DNA from: Parapontixanthobacter aurantiacus
GTDB lineage: Bacteria; Pseudomonadota; Alphaproteobacteria; Sphingomonadales; Sphingomonadaceae
Reading direction: 5' to 3'
DNA: 64,000 bases
Assembly (NCBI RefSeq): GCF_009827635.1
Contig: NZ_WTYW01000001.1
Span: 700,001 to 764,000 of the forward strand
Made by a program: the position numbers and the translations under genes. Under the pieces are notes generated by a model. It made no database searches, was not told the DNA's origin, and saw only the letters and a program-made list of their open reading frames with translations. Shown here one piece after another: positions 8,037 to 17,677 of this stretch (within the stretch, counting starts at the first letter, position 1; each line of letters opens with the position of its first letter).

Positions 8037-9134
8037 TCAGAGGCGCATTACCCAGTCGGCTGGATCGGCCACAGTCCCGCGCTGGATACCAACGAGACGC
8101 TCGCGCAATTTCGTGGTGATCTGTCCGGCGCTGCCACTGCCGATGGTAAAGTCGCGATCTTCTCCGACGACCCGCCCGACCGGCGTCACGACCGCCGCCG
8201 TTCCGCAGGCCAGCGTTTCTACGAGGCGTCCGCTCGTCGCATCGCTTTCCCACTGGTCGATCGAATAAGGTTCCTCTCGCACGTCCAGCCCCTCCTCGCG
8301 AAGCAGGTGAATCAGGCTGTCGCGGGTGATACCGGGCAGGATCGTGCCCGTCAGCGGCGGAGTGACAACGCTGCCATCGTCCATGACGAAGAACAGGTTC
8401 ATGCCGCCCAGTTCCTCGATCCATTTCTTTTCGACCGCATCGAGAAAGACGACCTGGTCGCAACCGTTCGCAATGCCTTGCGCTTGCGGAACGAGGCTGG
8501 CCGCGTAATTGCCGCCGGTCTTCGCAGCGCCCGTACCGCCTGGTGCGGCGCGGACGTAATCGCTGCTGACCCAAATCTTCACCGCTTTCGCGCCGCCCTT
8601 GAAATAGGCTCCGACGGGCGAGCAGATCAGCACGAACTTGTATTGCTTTGCAGGACGTACGCCGAGGAACGCCTCGCTCGCGAACATGAAGGGGCGCAGG
8701 TAAAGAGAGCCGCCCTCAGCGTCGGGCATCCAGTCCCGGTCCACCGCCATCAGCTGGCGGATGCTTTCGATGAACAGTTCTTCGGGCAGTTCCGGCATCG
8801 CCATGCGCCGCGCGCTGGCGTTGAAACGGCGCGCATTCTGTTCGGGCCGGAACAGGGCGAGCGAGCCATCGTCATGGCGATAGGCCTTCAGCCCCTCGAA
8901 GATTTCCTGCGCGTAATGCAGCACCGCCGCCGCCGGATCGAGCGCAATCGCCTCGCGCGGTCCGAGCCTTGCCGAATGCCACCCGCCCTTTGCCTCGTCA
9001 TAGTCGAGGACGACCATGTGATCGGTGAACACCGTGCCGAAGCCCGGATCGGCGATCGCCTGGCGGCGCGTTTCGCCGGGTACCGGGGCGGGGTGGGGAA
9101 TAGCCTGAAAGTCGAGAGCCGGCGCATCGGCCAT
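8037..9134 (-). CDS. ilvE: branched-chain amino acid aminotransferase
   Basis: 365 aa, the length of the long (BCAT1/2-like) bacterial form. It is a PLP-dependent fold-type IV transaminase interconverting Leu/Ile/Val and their 2-oxo acids. The Schiff-base lysine is Lys205 in AAKTGGNYAAS; YAQEIFEGLKAYR and EELGGMNLFFV are also characteristic. The start at 9134 is preferred because GGAGAAG lies just upstream. About 130 bp further upstream is a factor-independent terminator (9267-9306), so ilvE either has its own promoter in 9135-9266 or is read through an attenuator. Confidence 0.93.
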   Translation of the reverse strand: MADAPALDFQAIPHPAPVPGETRRQAIADPGFGTVFTDHMVVLDYDEAKGGWHSARLGPREAIALDPAAAVLHYAQEIFEGLKAYRHDDGSLALFRPEQNARRFNASARRMAMPELPEELFIESIRQLMAVDRDWMPDAEGGSLYLRPFMFASEAFLGVRPAKQYKFVLICSPVGAYFKGGAKAVKIWVSSDYVRAAPGGTGAAKTGGNYAASLVPQAQGIANGCDQVVFLDAVEKKWIEELGGMNLFFVMDDGSVVTPPLTGTILPGITRDSLIHLLREEGLDVREEPYSIDQWESDATSGRLVETLACGTAAVVTPVGRVVGEDRDFTIGSGSAGQITTKLRERLVGIQRGTVADPADWVMRL

Positions 9135-9266
9135 GAGGTGCTTCTCCATCGGAGTGGGCGTCGTTTGGTTCGACGCGAATATGGCCAAGCCGCGCCGAGG
9201 GCAAGGACTGTCGATAACCCGGCCAAAGCGCGATGGCGGAGAGCACCTGTCCGAAATGGCTTACCC

Positions 9267-9306
9267 AAACAAAAGGGCGGCCCTCAACAAAGAGGAGCCG
9301 CCCTTT
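9267..9306 (-). terminator. factor-independent terminator between short ORF and ilvE
   Basis: On the minus strand AAAGGGCGGC and GCCGCCCTTT form a perfect 10-bp stem with a 15-nt loop, followed by TTTTGTTT. An upstream GCCGC (9316-9320) could pair instead with the GCGGC of the 5' arm, giving a competing 5-bp structure. It ends the short transcript described at 9355-9414 and lies in the ilvE leader. Confidence 0.7.
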
Positions 9307-9354
9307 CATGGGTCAGCGGCCGGAAGTGCCGCCGACGAAACCTTTACCGCGTCT

Positions 9355-9414
9355 TCAACCGCGATAATGCTCCGCCTGGAACTTTACCGACCCCCTTGCT
9401 GAACCATGAGACAT
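9355..9414 (-). CDS. 19-aa ORF with near-perfect Shine-Dalgarno upstream of ilvE
   Basis: The ORF encodes MSHGSARGSVKFQAEHYRG. It is preceded by AAAGGAGGTGATCC (9416-9429), almost fully complementary to the 16S rRNA 3' tail and ending one base before the ATG. After the TGA the same frame continues for 13 codons (RRGKGFVGGTSGR) to a second TGA, then the 9267-9306 terminator. The peptide has no Leu, Ile or other run expected of a classical ilv leader. TAAATA at 9434-9440 could be a -10 element. It may be a small protein gene, a leader peptide or part of a small RNA. Confidence 0.4.
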   Translation of the reverse strand: MSHGSARGSVKFQAEHYRG

Positions 9415-9564
9415 CGGATCACCTCCTTTCGCGCTATTTAGCCAGAGCCTGCCGTTCACCGGGAAGCCCAAGACCGCGTTCGCCGCTGATCTTGAAAAGC
9501 AATCTGCTGTTCGCAACCGCAAAATGCAAGGGGCGATTTACGAGATTTTCACAGCGTAATTTCG

Positions 9565-9591
9565 GGTGCTCACCGCTCGCGGTAAAGCACC
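9565..9591 (-). terminator. hairpin after the lipoprotein gene
   Basis: GGTGCT and AGCACC pair (6 bp), with an inner ACC/GGT pairing, 14 bp past the lipoprotein stop codon. No U-run follows, so it is a weak terminator at best. Between here and the short ORF (9430-9564) I see nothing else clear. Confidence 0.3.
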
Positions 9592-9604
9592 TCGAAGGGT
9601 CGAG

Positions 9605-10177
9605 CTATCGGCAATCCTCGATCACGCGGCTGACTTCAGGCCAGGCGGGAACGTATATCGAGGGATAACCGTCCATCTCGATCGCGAACCGGCCTTTGGT
9701 AATGGCCATGGCATCGAGGATCGGGTCTCGCGGATCGACCACCGCTGTTTTCAACTTCCGGCCTTCGGGGTCGGGTGGTGCGACGAAGCTCTTTGTCGCT
9801 GTCTCCGTCTTGATGACCATTTGCGAAGTCGTGATTCCGTCGACGCTACGTCCGATGAGGACATTTCCGCCAGGACTGCATGTCAGCCGCAGCAGCGTCT
9901 CTCCCTGCGGAGTGTCGAAGGTGGCGAATGTGTAGAGTCGCCGCGTCTGTCCGACCTCCTCGCGCCCATAACTCCAATCGCCTGGCGTTTGCGGCGCATC
10001 GAGATAATTCTCGTATTGCGGAACGGGCGGGGGCGGTGCGGGGGTCGGCGTCGGCGTCGGCGCGGGAAGCGGCTGCGAAACAGGGGGCGGGGCCTCTTCG
10101 GGGACGGAGGGGATACAGGCCGCCAGAGTGAAACTCAGCGCAATCGCGCCCGTAAGATGCAGATATATCGGTTTCAT
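9605..10177 (-). CDS. proline-rich lipoprotein of unknown function
   Basis: 190 aa. The signal peptide ends in a lipobox (LSFTLAAC), so the product is probably a membrane-anchored lipoprotein. After the Cys comes a Pro/Ala/Thr-rich spacer with repeated PT dipeptides (about residues 24-55), then a folded domain of about 135 residues that I do not recognise. GGAGG lies just 3 bp before the ATG, close but usable. It is divergent from tlyA, with 34 bp between the start codons. Confidence 0.65.
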   Translation of the reverse strand: MKPIYLHLTGAIALSFTLAACIPSVPEEAPPPVSQPLPAPTPTPTPAPPPPVPQYENYLDAPQTPGDWSYGREEVGQTRRLYTFATFDTPQGETLLRLTCSPGGNVLIGRSVDGITTSQMVIKTETATKSFVAPPDPEGRKLKTAVVDPRDPILDAMAITKGRFAIEMDGYPSIYVPAWPEVSRVIEDCR

Positions 10178-10211
10178 GGTCCTCCAATGCGCGCTAACGG
10201 CTTTCGCTCCC

Positions 10212-10949
10212 ATGCCCAGAAAAATGCGCCTCGACCAGATGCTCGTCGATCGCGGTCTCGTCGAAAGCCGCACGCGGGCGCAGTCGCTCGTCATGGCAGG
10301 GCTGGTCTTTTCGGGCGAGACCAAGCTCGTCAAGCCCGGCCAGCAACTGGCCGAAGGTGCGCCCCTCGAAGTGCGGGGGCGCGATCATCCCTGGGTCAGC
10401 CGTGGCGGGATCAAGCTGGCCCATGCGCTCGAACATTTCGCGCTCGATCCGACAGGTGCGATCGCGATGGACGTCGGCAGTTCGACGGGCGGTTTCACGG
10501 ACGTCCTGCTGGCGAACGGTGCGGACCACGTCTTCGCCGTCGATAGCGGGACGAACCAGCTTGCCTGGAAGCTGCGGCAGGACGAGCGCGTCACGGTGCT
10601 CGAGCAGACGAGTGCCCGCATCCTGACCCGCGAACAGATCGATCGTCCGGTCGGCTGGGTGGTGTGCGATGCCAGTTTCATCTCGCTTGCCAAGGTGCTG
10701 GAACGGCCCCTCGAACTGGCCGAGCGCCAATGTCGCCTCGTCGCGCTCATCAAGCCCCAATTCGAGGTGGCGCGCGAAGAGGTCGGCAAGCGCGGCGTCG
10801 TCTCCGACCCGGCACTGCACGAGCGCGTATGCGGCGAAGTGCGCGAATGGCTGGAAGGGGCGGGCTGGGCGGTGGACGGCATCGTCCGGAGCCCGATCAC
10901 CGGACCCGAAGGCAATGTCGAATTCCTGATCGCGGCACGACGCGGCTGA
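10212..10949 (+). CDS. tlyA: TlyA family RNA 2'-O-methyltransferase
   Basis: 245 aa. An N-terminal S4 RNA-binding domain (KMRLDQMLVDRGLVESRTRA) is joined to an FtsJ/RrmJ-like SAM methyltransferase with the AdoMet loop AMDVGSSTGGFTDVLL. The catalytic K-D-K-E region is recognisable (VCDASFISL, ALIKPQFE). TlyA methylates 16S/23S rRNA ribose in mycobacteria; alphaproteobacterial members are usually annotated as rRNA methyltransferase or putative hemolysin. The start at MPRKMRLD places the S4 domain at the N-terminus as in the family. Confidence 0.88.
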   Translation: MPRKMRLDQMLVDRGLVESRTRAQSLVMAGLVFSGETKLVKPGQQLAEGAPLEVRGRDHPWVSRGGIKLAHALEHFALDPTGAIAMDVGSSTGGFTDVLLANGADHVFAVDSGTNQLAWKLRQDERVTVLEQTSARILTREQIDRPVGWVVCDASFISLAKVLERPLELAERQCRLVALIKPQFEVAREEVGKRGVVSDPALHERVCGEVREWLEGAGWAVDGIVRSPITGPEGNVEFLIAARRG

Positions 10950-11053
10950 CCTCGCCGACCTCCGCGCGCTGCACCCGCTTCGCTTGACCGCTTCACCGGC
11001 GCGCGGCAAGGCAGCGGCATCATTGCAAAAGCATCGCGACCGAAGGGACTGGA

Positions 11054-12586
<1,533 letters not shown>

Positions 12587-12590
12587 TGAG

Positions 12591-12992
12591 ATGGGCAAAG
12601 CTGTCTGGTGTATTGTCGCATTGGCGTTTTTCGTAGGCTTCCCTGCTTTGATGTGGTGGGAGGCATTATCGATGAAGACACAAAGTGATCTGGTCGTCAG
12701 ATATGGGGAGCCAGTCAGTCCTATGCAGTTCTGGTTCGTGGCAATGGTATTTGCCGGAGGCGGTTTGTTTGGCGTGTATCAGGGAATGACCAATCCCAAT
12801 CCCAACCTCTCATCACGAGATCGCATTTTTGTTGGTGGCGGTGCAGCATTGTTCTGCATGGCGTGCGCTACTGCCGCTAGTGCGACGGCGATTAAACAGA
12901 GCGATTTGCTGGAACTTTATGCCGATGCTAGCCCATATTCCTCAGCAGTCACCGAGCTGCCATCGCGGACGAAGCAGATCGAAAACCCTTAG
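12591..12992 (+). CDS. small three-TM membrane protein of unknown function
   Basis: 133 aa, starting 4 bp after pccB with no clear ribosome-binding site, so it is probably translated by coupling. Three hydrophobic segments are visible (about residues 4-25, 46-66, 79-99). Codon use is clearly more A/T-rich than in its neighbours. Its last residues (R-T-K-Q-I-E-N-P, then TAG) correspond to the pccB C-terminus (R-G-K-Q-L-E-N-P-W), so the end of this gene runs into a diverged copy of the pccB 3' end. I recognise no family; acquisition by transfer is likely. Confidence 0.6.
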   Translation: MGKAVWCIVALAFFVGFPALMWWEALSMKTQSDLVVRYGEPVSPMQFWFVAMVFAGGGLFGVYQGMTNPNPNLSSRDRIFVGGGAALFCMACATAASATAIKQSDLLELYADASPYSSAVTELPSRTKQIENP

Positions 12993-13019
12993 AAGAAGCA
13001 CGATAATATTCCGCTTTAG
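12968..13019 (+). repeat. diverged duplicate of the pccB 3' end
   Basis: Positions 12974-13019 match pccB 12541-12586 at 35 of 46 bases. In the same frame the copy reads K-Q-I-E-N-P[16 protein letters not shown] against [15 protein letters not shown]-stop. Most differences are synonymous, except Leu/Ile and Trp to TAG. It therefore looks like the 3' end of a different pccB allele that evolved under protein-level selection before losing its gene, rather than a recent copying error. Confidence 0.75.
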
Positions 13020-13026
13020 GTGAGAC

Positions 13027-13287
13027 ATGGACGCTAAGGGCATCACATTCTTAATTTGCTGGACCGCATTTGCGGCGATTGCAGCATGGGTATGTTTCAA
13101 TCGGCTGAATGCTGCGAAGGAGACCGGCACGTTCCGATATCTCTTTCACGGTATCGGCGAAGAGAATTGGTCAAATCTCTTCGGACTCCTGAAAGGCTTC
13201 CTCAACGTCCAAGCCTATATATTTTGCTTGATGGCGGGGATTGGCTTGGTTTGGCTCGCAGCTACTCTGATCGGAAAAGTGAAATGA
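13027..13287 (+). CDS. small two-TM membrane protein of unknown function
   Basis: 86 aa, with hydrophobic helices at about residues 7-24 and 62-83 and a Phe/Trp/Gly-containing middle (YLFHGIGEENWSNLFGLLKG). AGGTGAG lies just before the ATG, inside the end of the duplicated pccB tail. Its TGA overlaps the ATG of the epimerase gene (ATGA at 13284-13287), so its translation is coupled to that gene. Codon use is A/T-richer than in the flanking metabolic genes. I recognise no family. Confidence 0.6.
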   Translation: MDAKGITFLICWTAFAAIAAWVCFNRLNAAKETGTFRYLFHGIGEENWSNLFGLLKGFLNVQAYIFCLMAGIGLVWLAATLIGKVK

Positions 13288-13730
13288 AACTCGGCCGTCT
13301 TAATCATATCGGCGTCGCCACGCCCTCGATCGAGGAATCCTTGCGCTATTACCGCGACACAATGGGCGCGGTGCAGATTACGGAGCCGTTCGACCTCCCC
13401 GAACAGGGCGTGACAGTCTGCTTCGTCGATACGCCGGACAGCACAGGCGAAGTCGGCAAGGGCACCCAGATCGAACTGATCGAACCACTGGGAGAGACCT
13501 CCACGCTCAACACCTTCATGGAGAAGAACCCGCTCGGAGGGCAGCACCACGTCTGCTACGAGGTCGAGGACATCGAGGAAGCGCGGCACTGGTTCGAGGG
13601 GAGGGGCAAGCGCATTCTTGGCCCCACCCGCATCGGGGCGCACGGAACGCCGATCTTCTTCCTCCACCCCAAGGACATGATGGGCCAGCTGACCGAGATC
13701 ATGGAAACGCCGAAAAAGGACGCGCACTGA
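13284..13730 (+). CDS. mce: methylmalonyl-CoA epimerase
   Basis: 148 aa, the expected size of this glyoxalase/VOC-fold enzyme, which interconverts (S)- and (R)-methylmalonyl-CoA between carboxylase and mutase. The metal ligands are recognisable as His8 (LNHIGVA), the GGQHHVCYEV histidine and the C-terminal Glu in GQLTEI. It overlaps the preceding small membrane gene by 4 bp and the following GST gene by 1 bp, so the three form one translational run. Confidence 0.93.
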   Translation: MKLGRLNHIGVATPSIEESLRYYRDTMGAVQITEPFDLPEQGVTVCFVDTPDSTGEVGKGTQIELIEPLGETSTLNTFMEKNPLGGQHHVCYEVEDIEEARHWFEGRGKRILGPTRIGAHGTPIFFLHPKDMMGQLTEIMETPKKDAH

Positions 13731-14341
13731 TGCTGTTCTACGACAGTCCGAACCCGGCACCCAATCCGCGCCGCGTCCGTATCTTCGCGGCCGAGAAGGG
13801 CATCGATCTGCCGTCGCGCGAAGTCTCGATTCCCAGGCGCGAGCAGAAGGCTCCCGATTTCGTCGCGAAGAACCCGCGCGGCCAGACGCCGATCCTCGAA
13901 CTCGACGACGGTACGGTGATTGCCGAAAGCGTCGCGATCATGCGCTATCTCGAGACGCTGCATCCCGAACCGCCGCTGTTCGGAACCACGCCGCTGGAGA
14001 TTGCCCGGATCGAGATGTGGTCGCGCCGGGTCGAGATGATCGCGATGCCGCCCGTCGGCGCGGTCTGGGTCCACACGCACGCCTTCACCGCCGCGCTGCC
14101 CGGTCGCAATAGCGAGTGGGGCGAGGCGAACAGGCCGCGCGTCGCCGATGCGATGCGGTTCTTCGACAGTTCTCTTGCGGAAAGCGAATATCTCGCCGGA
14201 GACGGCTACAGCGCCGCCGACATCCTTCTGCTGACGACCGTGGACTTCGCTGCCTTCGTCGGGCTCGCCATGCCAGAGGAATGCGACAACCTTCGCGCCT
14301 GGCACGAGCGCGTTTCCGCCCGCCCGAGCGCGGCGGCCTAG
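13730..14341 (+). CDS. glutathione S-transferase family protein
   Basis: 203 aa. An N-terminal thioredoxin-fold domain with SPNPAPNPRRVRIFAAEKG, a cis-Pro/G-site segment RGQTPILELDDG and ESVAIMRYLE is followed by a helical GST-C domain containing the N-capping motif (YSAADILLLTTVDF). The substrate is unknown. The first base of its ATG is the last base of the mce stop codon, so it is co-translated with the epimerase. A link to propionate catabolism is by location only. Confidence 0.85.
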   Translation: MLFYDSPNPAPNPRRVRIFAAEKGIDLPSREVSIPRREQKAPDFVAKNPRGQTPILELDDGTVIAESVAIMRYLETLHPEPPLFGTTPLEIARIEMWSRRVEMIAMPPVGAVWVHTHAFTAALPGRNSEWGEANRPRVADAMRFFDSSLAESEYLAGDGYSAADILLLTTVDFAAFVGLAMPEECDNLRAWHERVSARPSAAA

Positions 14342-14427
14342 CCCATCGGGCAGCATCGCGGTGCGATGCACTTGCTAAGCGAGGCCACTGGGCGCTACCG
14401 CGCTGGCCGAAGATAAGCTGTGGGAGA

Positions 14428-15219
14428 ATGCGCGTGAGCTACGAGACCATCATCGTCGAGAAGGACGGTCCGCTGACGACCATCACGCTCAACCGGCCCG
14501 ACCGGTTGAACGCCATGCCGCCGCAAATGGCGGACGAGATCGGGGCGGCGTTCTACGATCTCGGCGATGCACGCGCCGTCCTCATCACCGGGTCGGGCAA
14601 GGGCTTTTGCTCGGGCGCCGATCTGGCAGCGCGCGGAGAGAGAAGCGCGCTCGACAATAAGGGTGGCAGCCACCGCGCCCTGCAAAACCATTACAATCCG
14701 GCGATCAACTTGGTTCTGCGCGCCTCTGTTCCGGTCGTCTGTGCCGTCAATGGTCCCGCCGCCGGGATCGGTTGTTCGCTGGCCTTGGCGGGCGACTTCG
14801 TCCTTGCCGGGAAAAGCGCCTATTTCCTGCAGGCCTTCGTCAATATCGGCCTCGTTCCCGATGGCGGTTCGACCTGGCTGCTCGCACGCAGCATCGGGCG
14901 CGCCCGCGCCAATCGCATGATGATGCTGGGCGAGCGCATCGGCGCCGAACAGGCCGAGGATTGGGGGCTCATCTACAAGGCGGTCGAGGACGAGGCGCTG
15001 ATGGACGAGGCGAGGGCGCTCGCCCGCAAACTCGCCGATGGTCCGACGCTCGCACTCGGCACGATGAAGCGCAATATCGCGACTGCGCTCGATTGCAGCC
15101 TGAACGAAGTGCTGCTCGCGGAGGCCGAGGGGCAGCAGCGCGCCGGGGCCAGCGCCGATGCGACGGAAGGCGGCATGGCGTTCCTCGAAAAGCGCAAACC
15201 CGAATTCAAGGGACTGTGA
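14428..15219 (+). CDS. enoyl-CoA hydratase/isomerase family protein
   Basis: 263 aa crotonase-fold protein. The CoA-binding and oxyanion-hole segments are visible as GKGFCSGADLAARGE and VCAVNGPAAGIGCSLALAGD; VPDGGSTWLLARSIG carries an Asp at the catalytic loop in place of the second Glu. The family adds water to, or isomerises, enoyl-CoAs; its position suggests acyl-CoA degradation feeding propionyl-CoA. Two starts are possible: ATG 14428, with GGGAGA only 1-2 bp upstream, or GTG 14434, with better spacing to it. Confidence 0.87.
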   Translation: MRVSYETIIVEKDGPLTTITLNRPDRLNAMPPQMADEIGAAFYDLGDARAVLITGSGKGFCSGADLAARGERSALDNKGGSHRALQNHYNPAINLVLRASVPVVCAVNGPAAGIGCSLALAGDFVLAGKSAYFLQAFVNIGLVPDGGSTWLLARSIGRARANRMMMLGERIGAEQAEDWGLIYKAVEDEALMDEARALARKLADGPTLALGTMKRNIATALDCSLNEVLLAEAEGQQRAGASADATEGGMAFLEKRKPEFKGL

Positions 15220-15266
15220 CGTGGCTGCACTTTCGCGGCCGGACGAATTGTGATTAGAGACGCCGC

Positions 15267-17441
15267 ATGAGCGATAGCGACAACATCCCGACCTATGACG
15301 ACTGGAAAGCCCGCGCCACGAAGGAAGTGAAGGGCCCGGAAAACTTCGATGCTCTCACCTGGCACACGCCGGAGGGGATCGACGTCAAGCCGCTCTATAC
15401 CAGCGAAGATACCGAAGGTCTCGACCCCGGTGTTCCGGGCATCGCGCCGTTCACGCGCGGCCCCTACGCCTCGATGTACACCGGCCGCCCGTGGACGATC
15501 CGCCAATATGCCGGCTTCTCCACCGCCGAGGAATCGAACGCATTCTATCGCCGCAACCTTGCCGCCGGGCAGAAGGGCCTGTCGGTCGCCTTCGACCTCG
15601 CCACGCACCGGGGCTATGACAGCGATCATCCGCGTGTCGTCGGCGATGTCGGCAAGGCGGGCGTCGCGATCGACACCGTGCGCGACATGGAAATCCTGTT
15701 CGACCAGATCCCGCTCGACAGCATGAGCGTGTCGATGACGATGAACGGCGCGGTGATCCCCGTCCTCGCCTTTTACATCGTCGCGGCGGAGCGGCAGGGC
15801 GTTTCGCAGGACAAGCTCGCCGGGACCATCCAGAACGATATCCTGAAGGAGTTCATGGTCCGCAACACCTATATCTATCCGCCCGAACCCTCGATGCGGA
15901 TCGTTTCGGACATCATCGCATATACCTCGGCCAACATGCCGAAATTCAACAGCATTTCGATCTCCGGCTATCACATGCACGAGGCCGGTGCGACGGCGGT
16001 GCAGGAACTCGCTTTCACCATCGCCGACGGCAAGGAATACGCCAAGCGCGCGATGGAAGCGGGCCTCGACATCGATGCCTTCGCGCCGCGCCTGTCCTTC
16101 TTCTGGGGCATCGGCATGAACTTCTTCATGGAGATCGCCAAGATGCGCGCGGCGCGTGCATTGTGGCACGACGTCATGACCGATCTCGGCGCGCAGAACG
16201 ACAAGTCGAAGATGCTGCGCACCCATTGCCAGACGAGCGGCGTGTCCTTGCAGGAGCAGGACCCCTACAACAACGTCATCCGCACCACGATCGAAGCGAT
16301 GGCCGCGGTGCTGGGCGGCACGCAATCGCTCCACACAAATGCGCTGGACGAGGCGATCGCGCTGCCGACCGACTTCTCCGCCCGCATTGCGCGCAACACG
16401 CAGCTCGTCATTCAGGAGGAGACCGGCATCACCAATGTCGCCGATCCGTTGGGCGGCAGCTACTACATCGAGAGCCTGACCGCCGCGCTGGTGGACGAGG
16501 CGAAGGTGGTGCTCGCCGAGGTCGAGGCGGCAGGCGGCATGACCGAATACGTCGCCAGCGGCAAGCCGAAGGCGCAGATCGAGCGCGCGGCGGCAGCCAA
16601 ACAGGCGAGCGTCGATCGCGGCGAGACCGTCATCGTCGGGGTGAACAAGTATCGCCGCGACAAGGAAGACGAGATCGACACGCTCGACATCGACAACCAC
16701 GCGGTGCGCCAGTCGCAGATCGCGCGGATCGAACGGGTTCGCAGCGAGCGCGACGAGGATGCGTGTCAGGCCGCGCTCGATGCCTTGCCCCAAGGCGCGA
16801 AGGGCGGCGCGAATGTCCTCGAACTCGCGGTCGAGGCTGCACGCCATGACGCGACGCTTGGCGAGATTTCGGCGGCGCTGGAAGACGTCTTCGGCCGCTA
16901 CGACACGATGCCGAGCCCGGTGAAAGGCGTCTATTCGGCGGCCTATTCGGACGACACCCGCTACGCGCAGGTGGTCGAGGGCGTGAAGGCGGTCGAGCGG
17001 CGGCTGGGGCGCGCGCCGAAGCTGATGGTCGCCAAGATGGGGCAGGACGGCCACGACCGCGGCGCGAACGTCATCGCATCCGCCTTTGCCGACATGGGCT
17101 TCGAAGTGCTCTCCGGCCCGCTGTTCCAGACCCCTGCGGAAACCCGCGAAATGGCGCTGGCGAACGATGTCGACGCCATCGGCGCGTCGAGCCTTGCCGC
17201 GGGCCACAAGACGCTCATCCCCGAACTGATCGGCCTGCTGAAGGAAGCGGGCCGGAGCGACATCAAGGTCATCGCCGGCGGCGTGATCCCGCAAAAGGAT
17301 TACGACTTCCTGCGCGATGCCGGGGTGCAAGGCATTTACGGTCCGGGCAGCAATGTGGTCGAATGCGCGGCGGACGTGCTGCGCCTGCTGGGCCACAACA
17401 TGCCGCCCGCGGGTGAAGATCTGGACGAGGCGGCGGAGTGA
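15267..17441 (+). CDS. scpA: methylmalonyl-CoA mutase, single-chain
   Basis: 724 aa, matching the large catalytic chain. It rearranges (R)-methylmalonyl-CoA to succinyl-CoA with adenosylcobalamin. The N-terminal TIM barrel starts near [20 protein letters not shown]; the C-terminal cobalamin domain has the base-off motif Asp594-x-His596-x-x-Gly599 (GQDGHDRG), with GGVIPQKDY further on. No small subunit is needed in this form. No MeaB/ArgK-type GTPase chaperone is found in the window, although it often accompanies this gene. No cobalamin riboswitch is evident in the 47-bp gap upstream. Confidence 0.96.
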   Translation: MSDSDNIPTYDDWKARATKEVKGPENFDALTWHTPEGIDVKPLYTSEDTEGLDPGVPGIAPFTRGPYASMYTGRPWTIRQYAGFSTAEESNAFYRRNLAAGQKGLSVAFDLATHRGYDSDHPRVVGDVGKAGVAIDTVRDMEILFDQIPLDSMSVSMTMNGAVIPVLAFYIVAAERQGVSQDKLAGTIQNDILKEFMVRNTYIYPPEPSMRIVSDIIAYTSANMPKFNSISISGYHMHEAGATAVQELAFTIADGKEYAKRAMEAGLDIDAFAPRLSFFWGIGMNFFMEIAKMRAARALWHDVMTDLGAQNDKSKMLRTHCQTSGVSLQEQDPYNNVIRTTIEAMAAVLGGTQSLHTNALDEAIALPTDFSARIARNTQLVIQEETGITNVADPLGGSYYIESLTAALVDEAKVVLAEVEAAGGMTEYVASGKPKAQIERAAAAKQASVDRGETVIVGVNKYRRDKEDEIDTLDIDNHAVRQSQIARIERVRSERDEDACQAALDALPQGAKGGANVLELAVEAARHDATLGEISAALEDVFGRYDTMPSPVKGVYSAAYSDDTRYAQVVEGVKAVERRLGRAPKLMVAKMGQDGHDRGANVIASAFADMGFEVLSGPLFQTPAETREMALANDVDAIGASSLAAGHKTLIPELIGLLKEAGRSDIKVIAGGVIPQKDYDFLRDAGVQGIYGPGSNVVECAADVLRLLGHNMPPAGEDLDEAAE

Positions 17442-17677
17442 AGCGCAAAAATCTGCAAACATTCGGCGGGATAATGCTGCTCATTGGGTTGCTTACCTCG
17501 CCAGCCAAGACATTTGCGTTGCGCTGCCGGTCAAATCCTGCTGGCTGGCTGGAAGCACAGTGCCAGCAATTCCGTGAGCTTCATTGGCCTTGGGGCTACG
17601 CTTTCTTGCTAATCGGAGCGCTGCTGATCGTGGTCAGCCTGTTTGCTCACAAAAAGACATCGGAAAAGCATGACTGA
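17438..17677 (+). CDS. small two-TM protein coupled to mutase and bioB
   Basis: 79 aa, with hydrophobic segments at about residues 9-28 (possibly a signal anchor) and 52-70, and two cysteines between them. The GTG start overlaps the mutase stop (GTGA, 17438-17441) and its stop overlaps the bioB start by 8 bp, so it is translationally wedged between the two. Codon use is A/T-richer than in its neighbours, like the two small genes after pccB. No family recognised. Confidence 0.6.
   Translation: MKRKNLQTFGGIMLLIGLLTSPAKTFALRCRSNPAGWLEAQCQQFRELHWPWGYAFLLIGALLIVVSLFAHKKTSEKHD

Noticed and set aside
11023-11030. TTGCAAAA upstream of pccB, similar to a PccR/ScfR-type half-site
   Set aside because: Only one half-site, no partner at the needed spacing, and nothing similar before pccA or the mutase; no PccR gene in the window.
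15220-15266. Cobalamin riboswitch ahead of the B12-dependent mutase
   Set aside because: The gap is only 47 bp, far too short for the B12 element, and there is no B12-box-like sequence.
14973-17462. Long open frame (over 800 codons) antisense to the methylmalonyl-CoA mutase gene
   Set aside because: Long antisense frames are a by-product of G/C-rich third positions; the Arg/His/Asp-rich translation lacks any fold and the sense strand is a certain gene. The same applies to antisense frames over secA, pccB and nadE.
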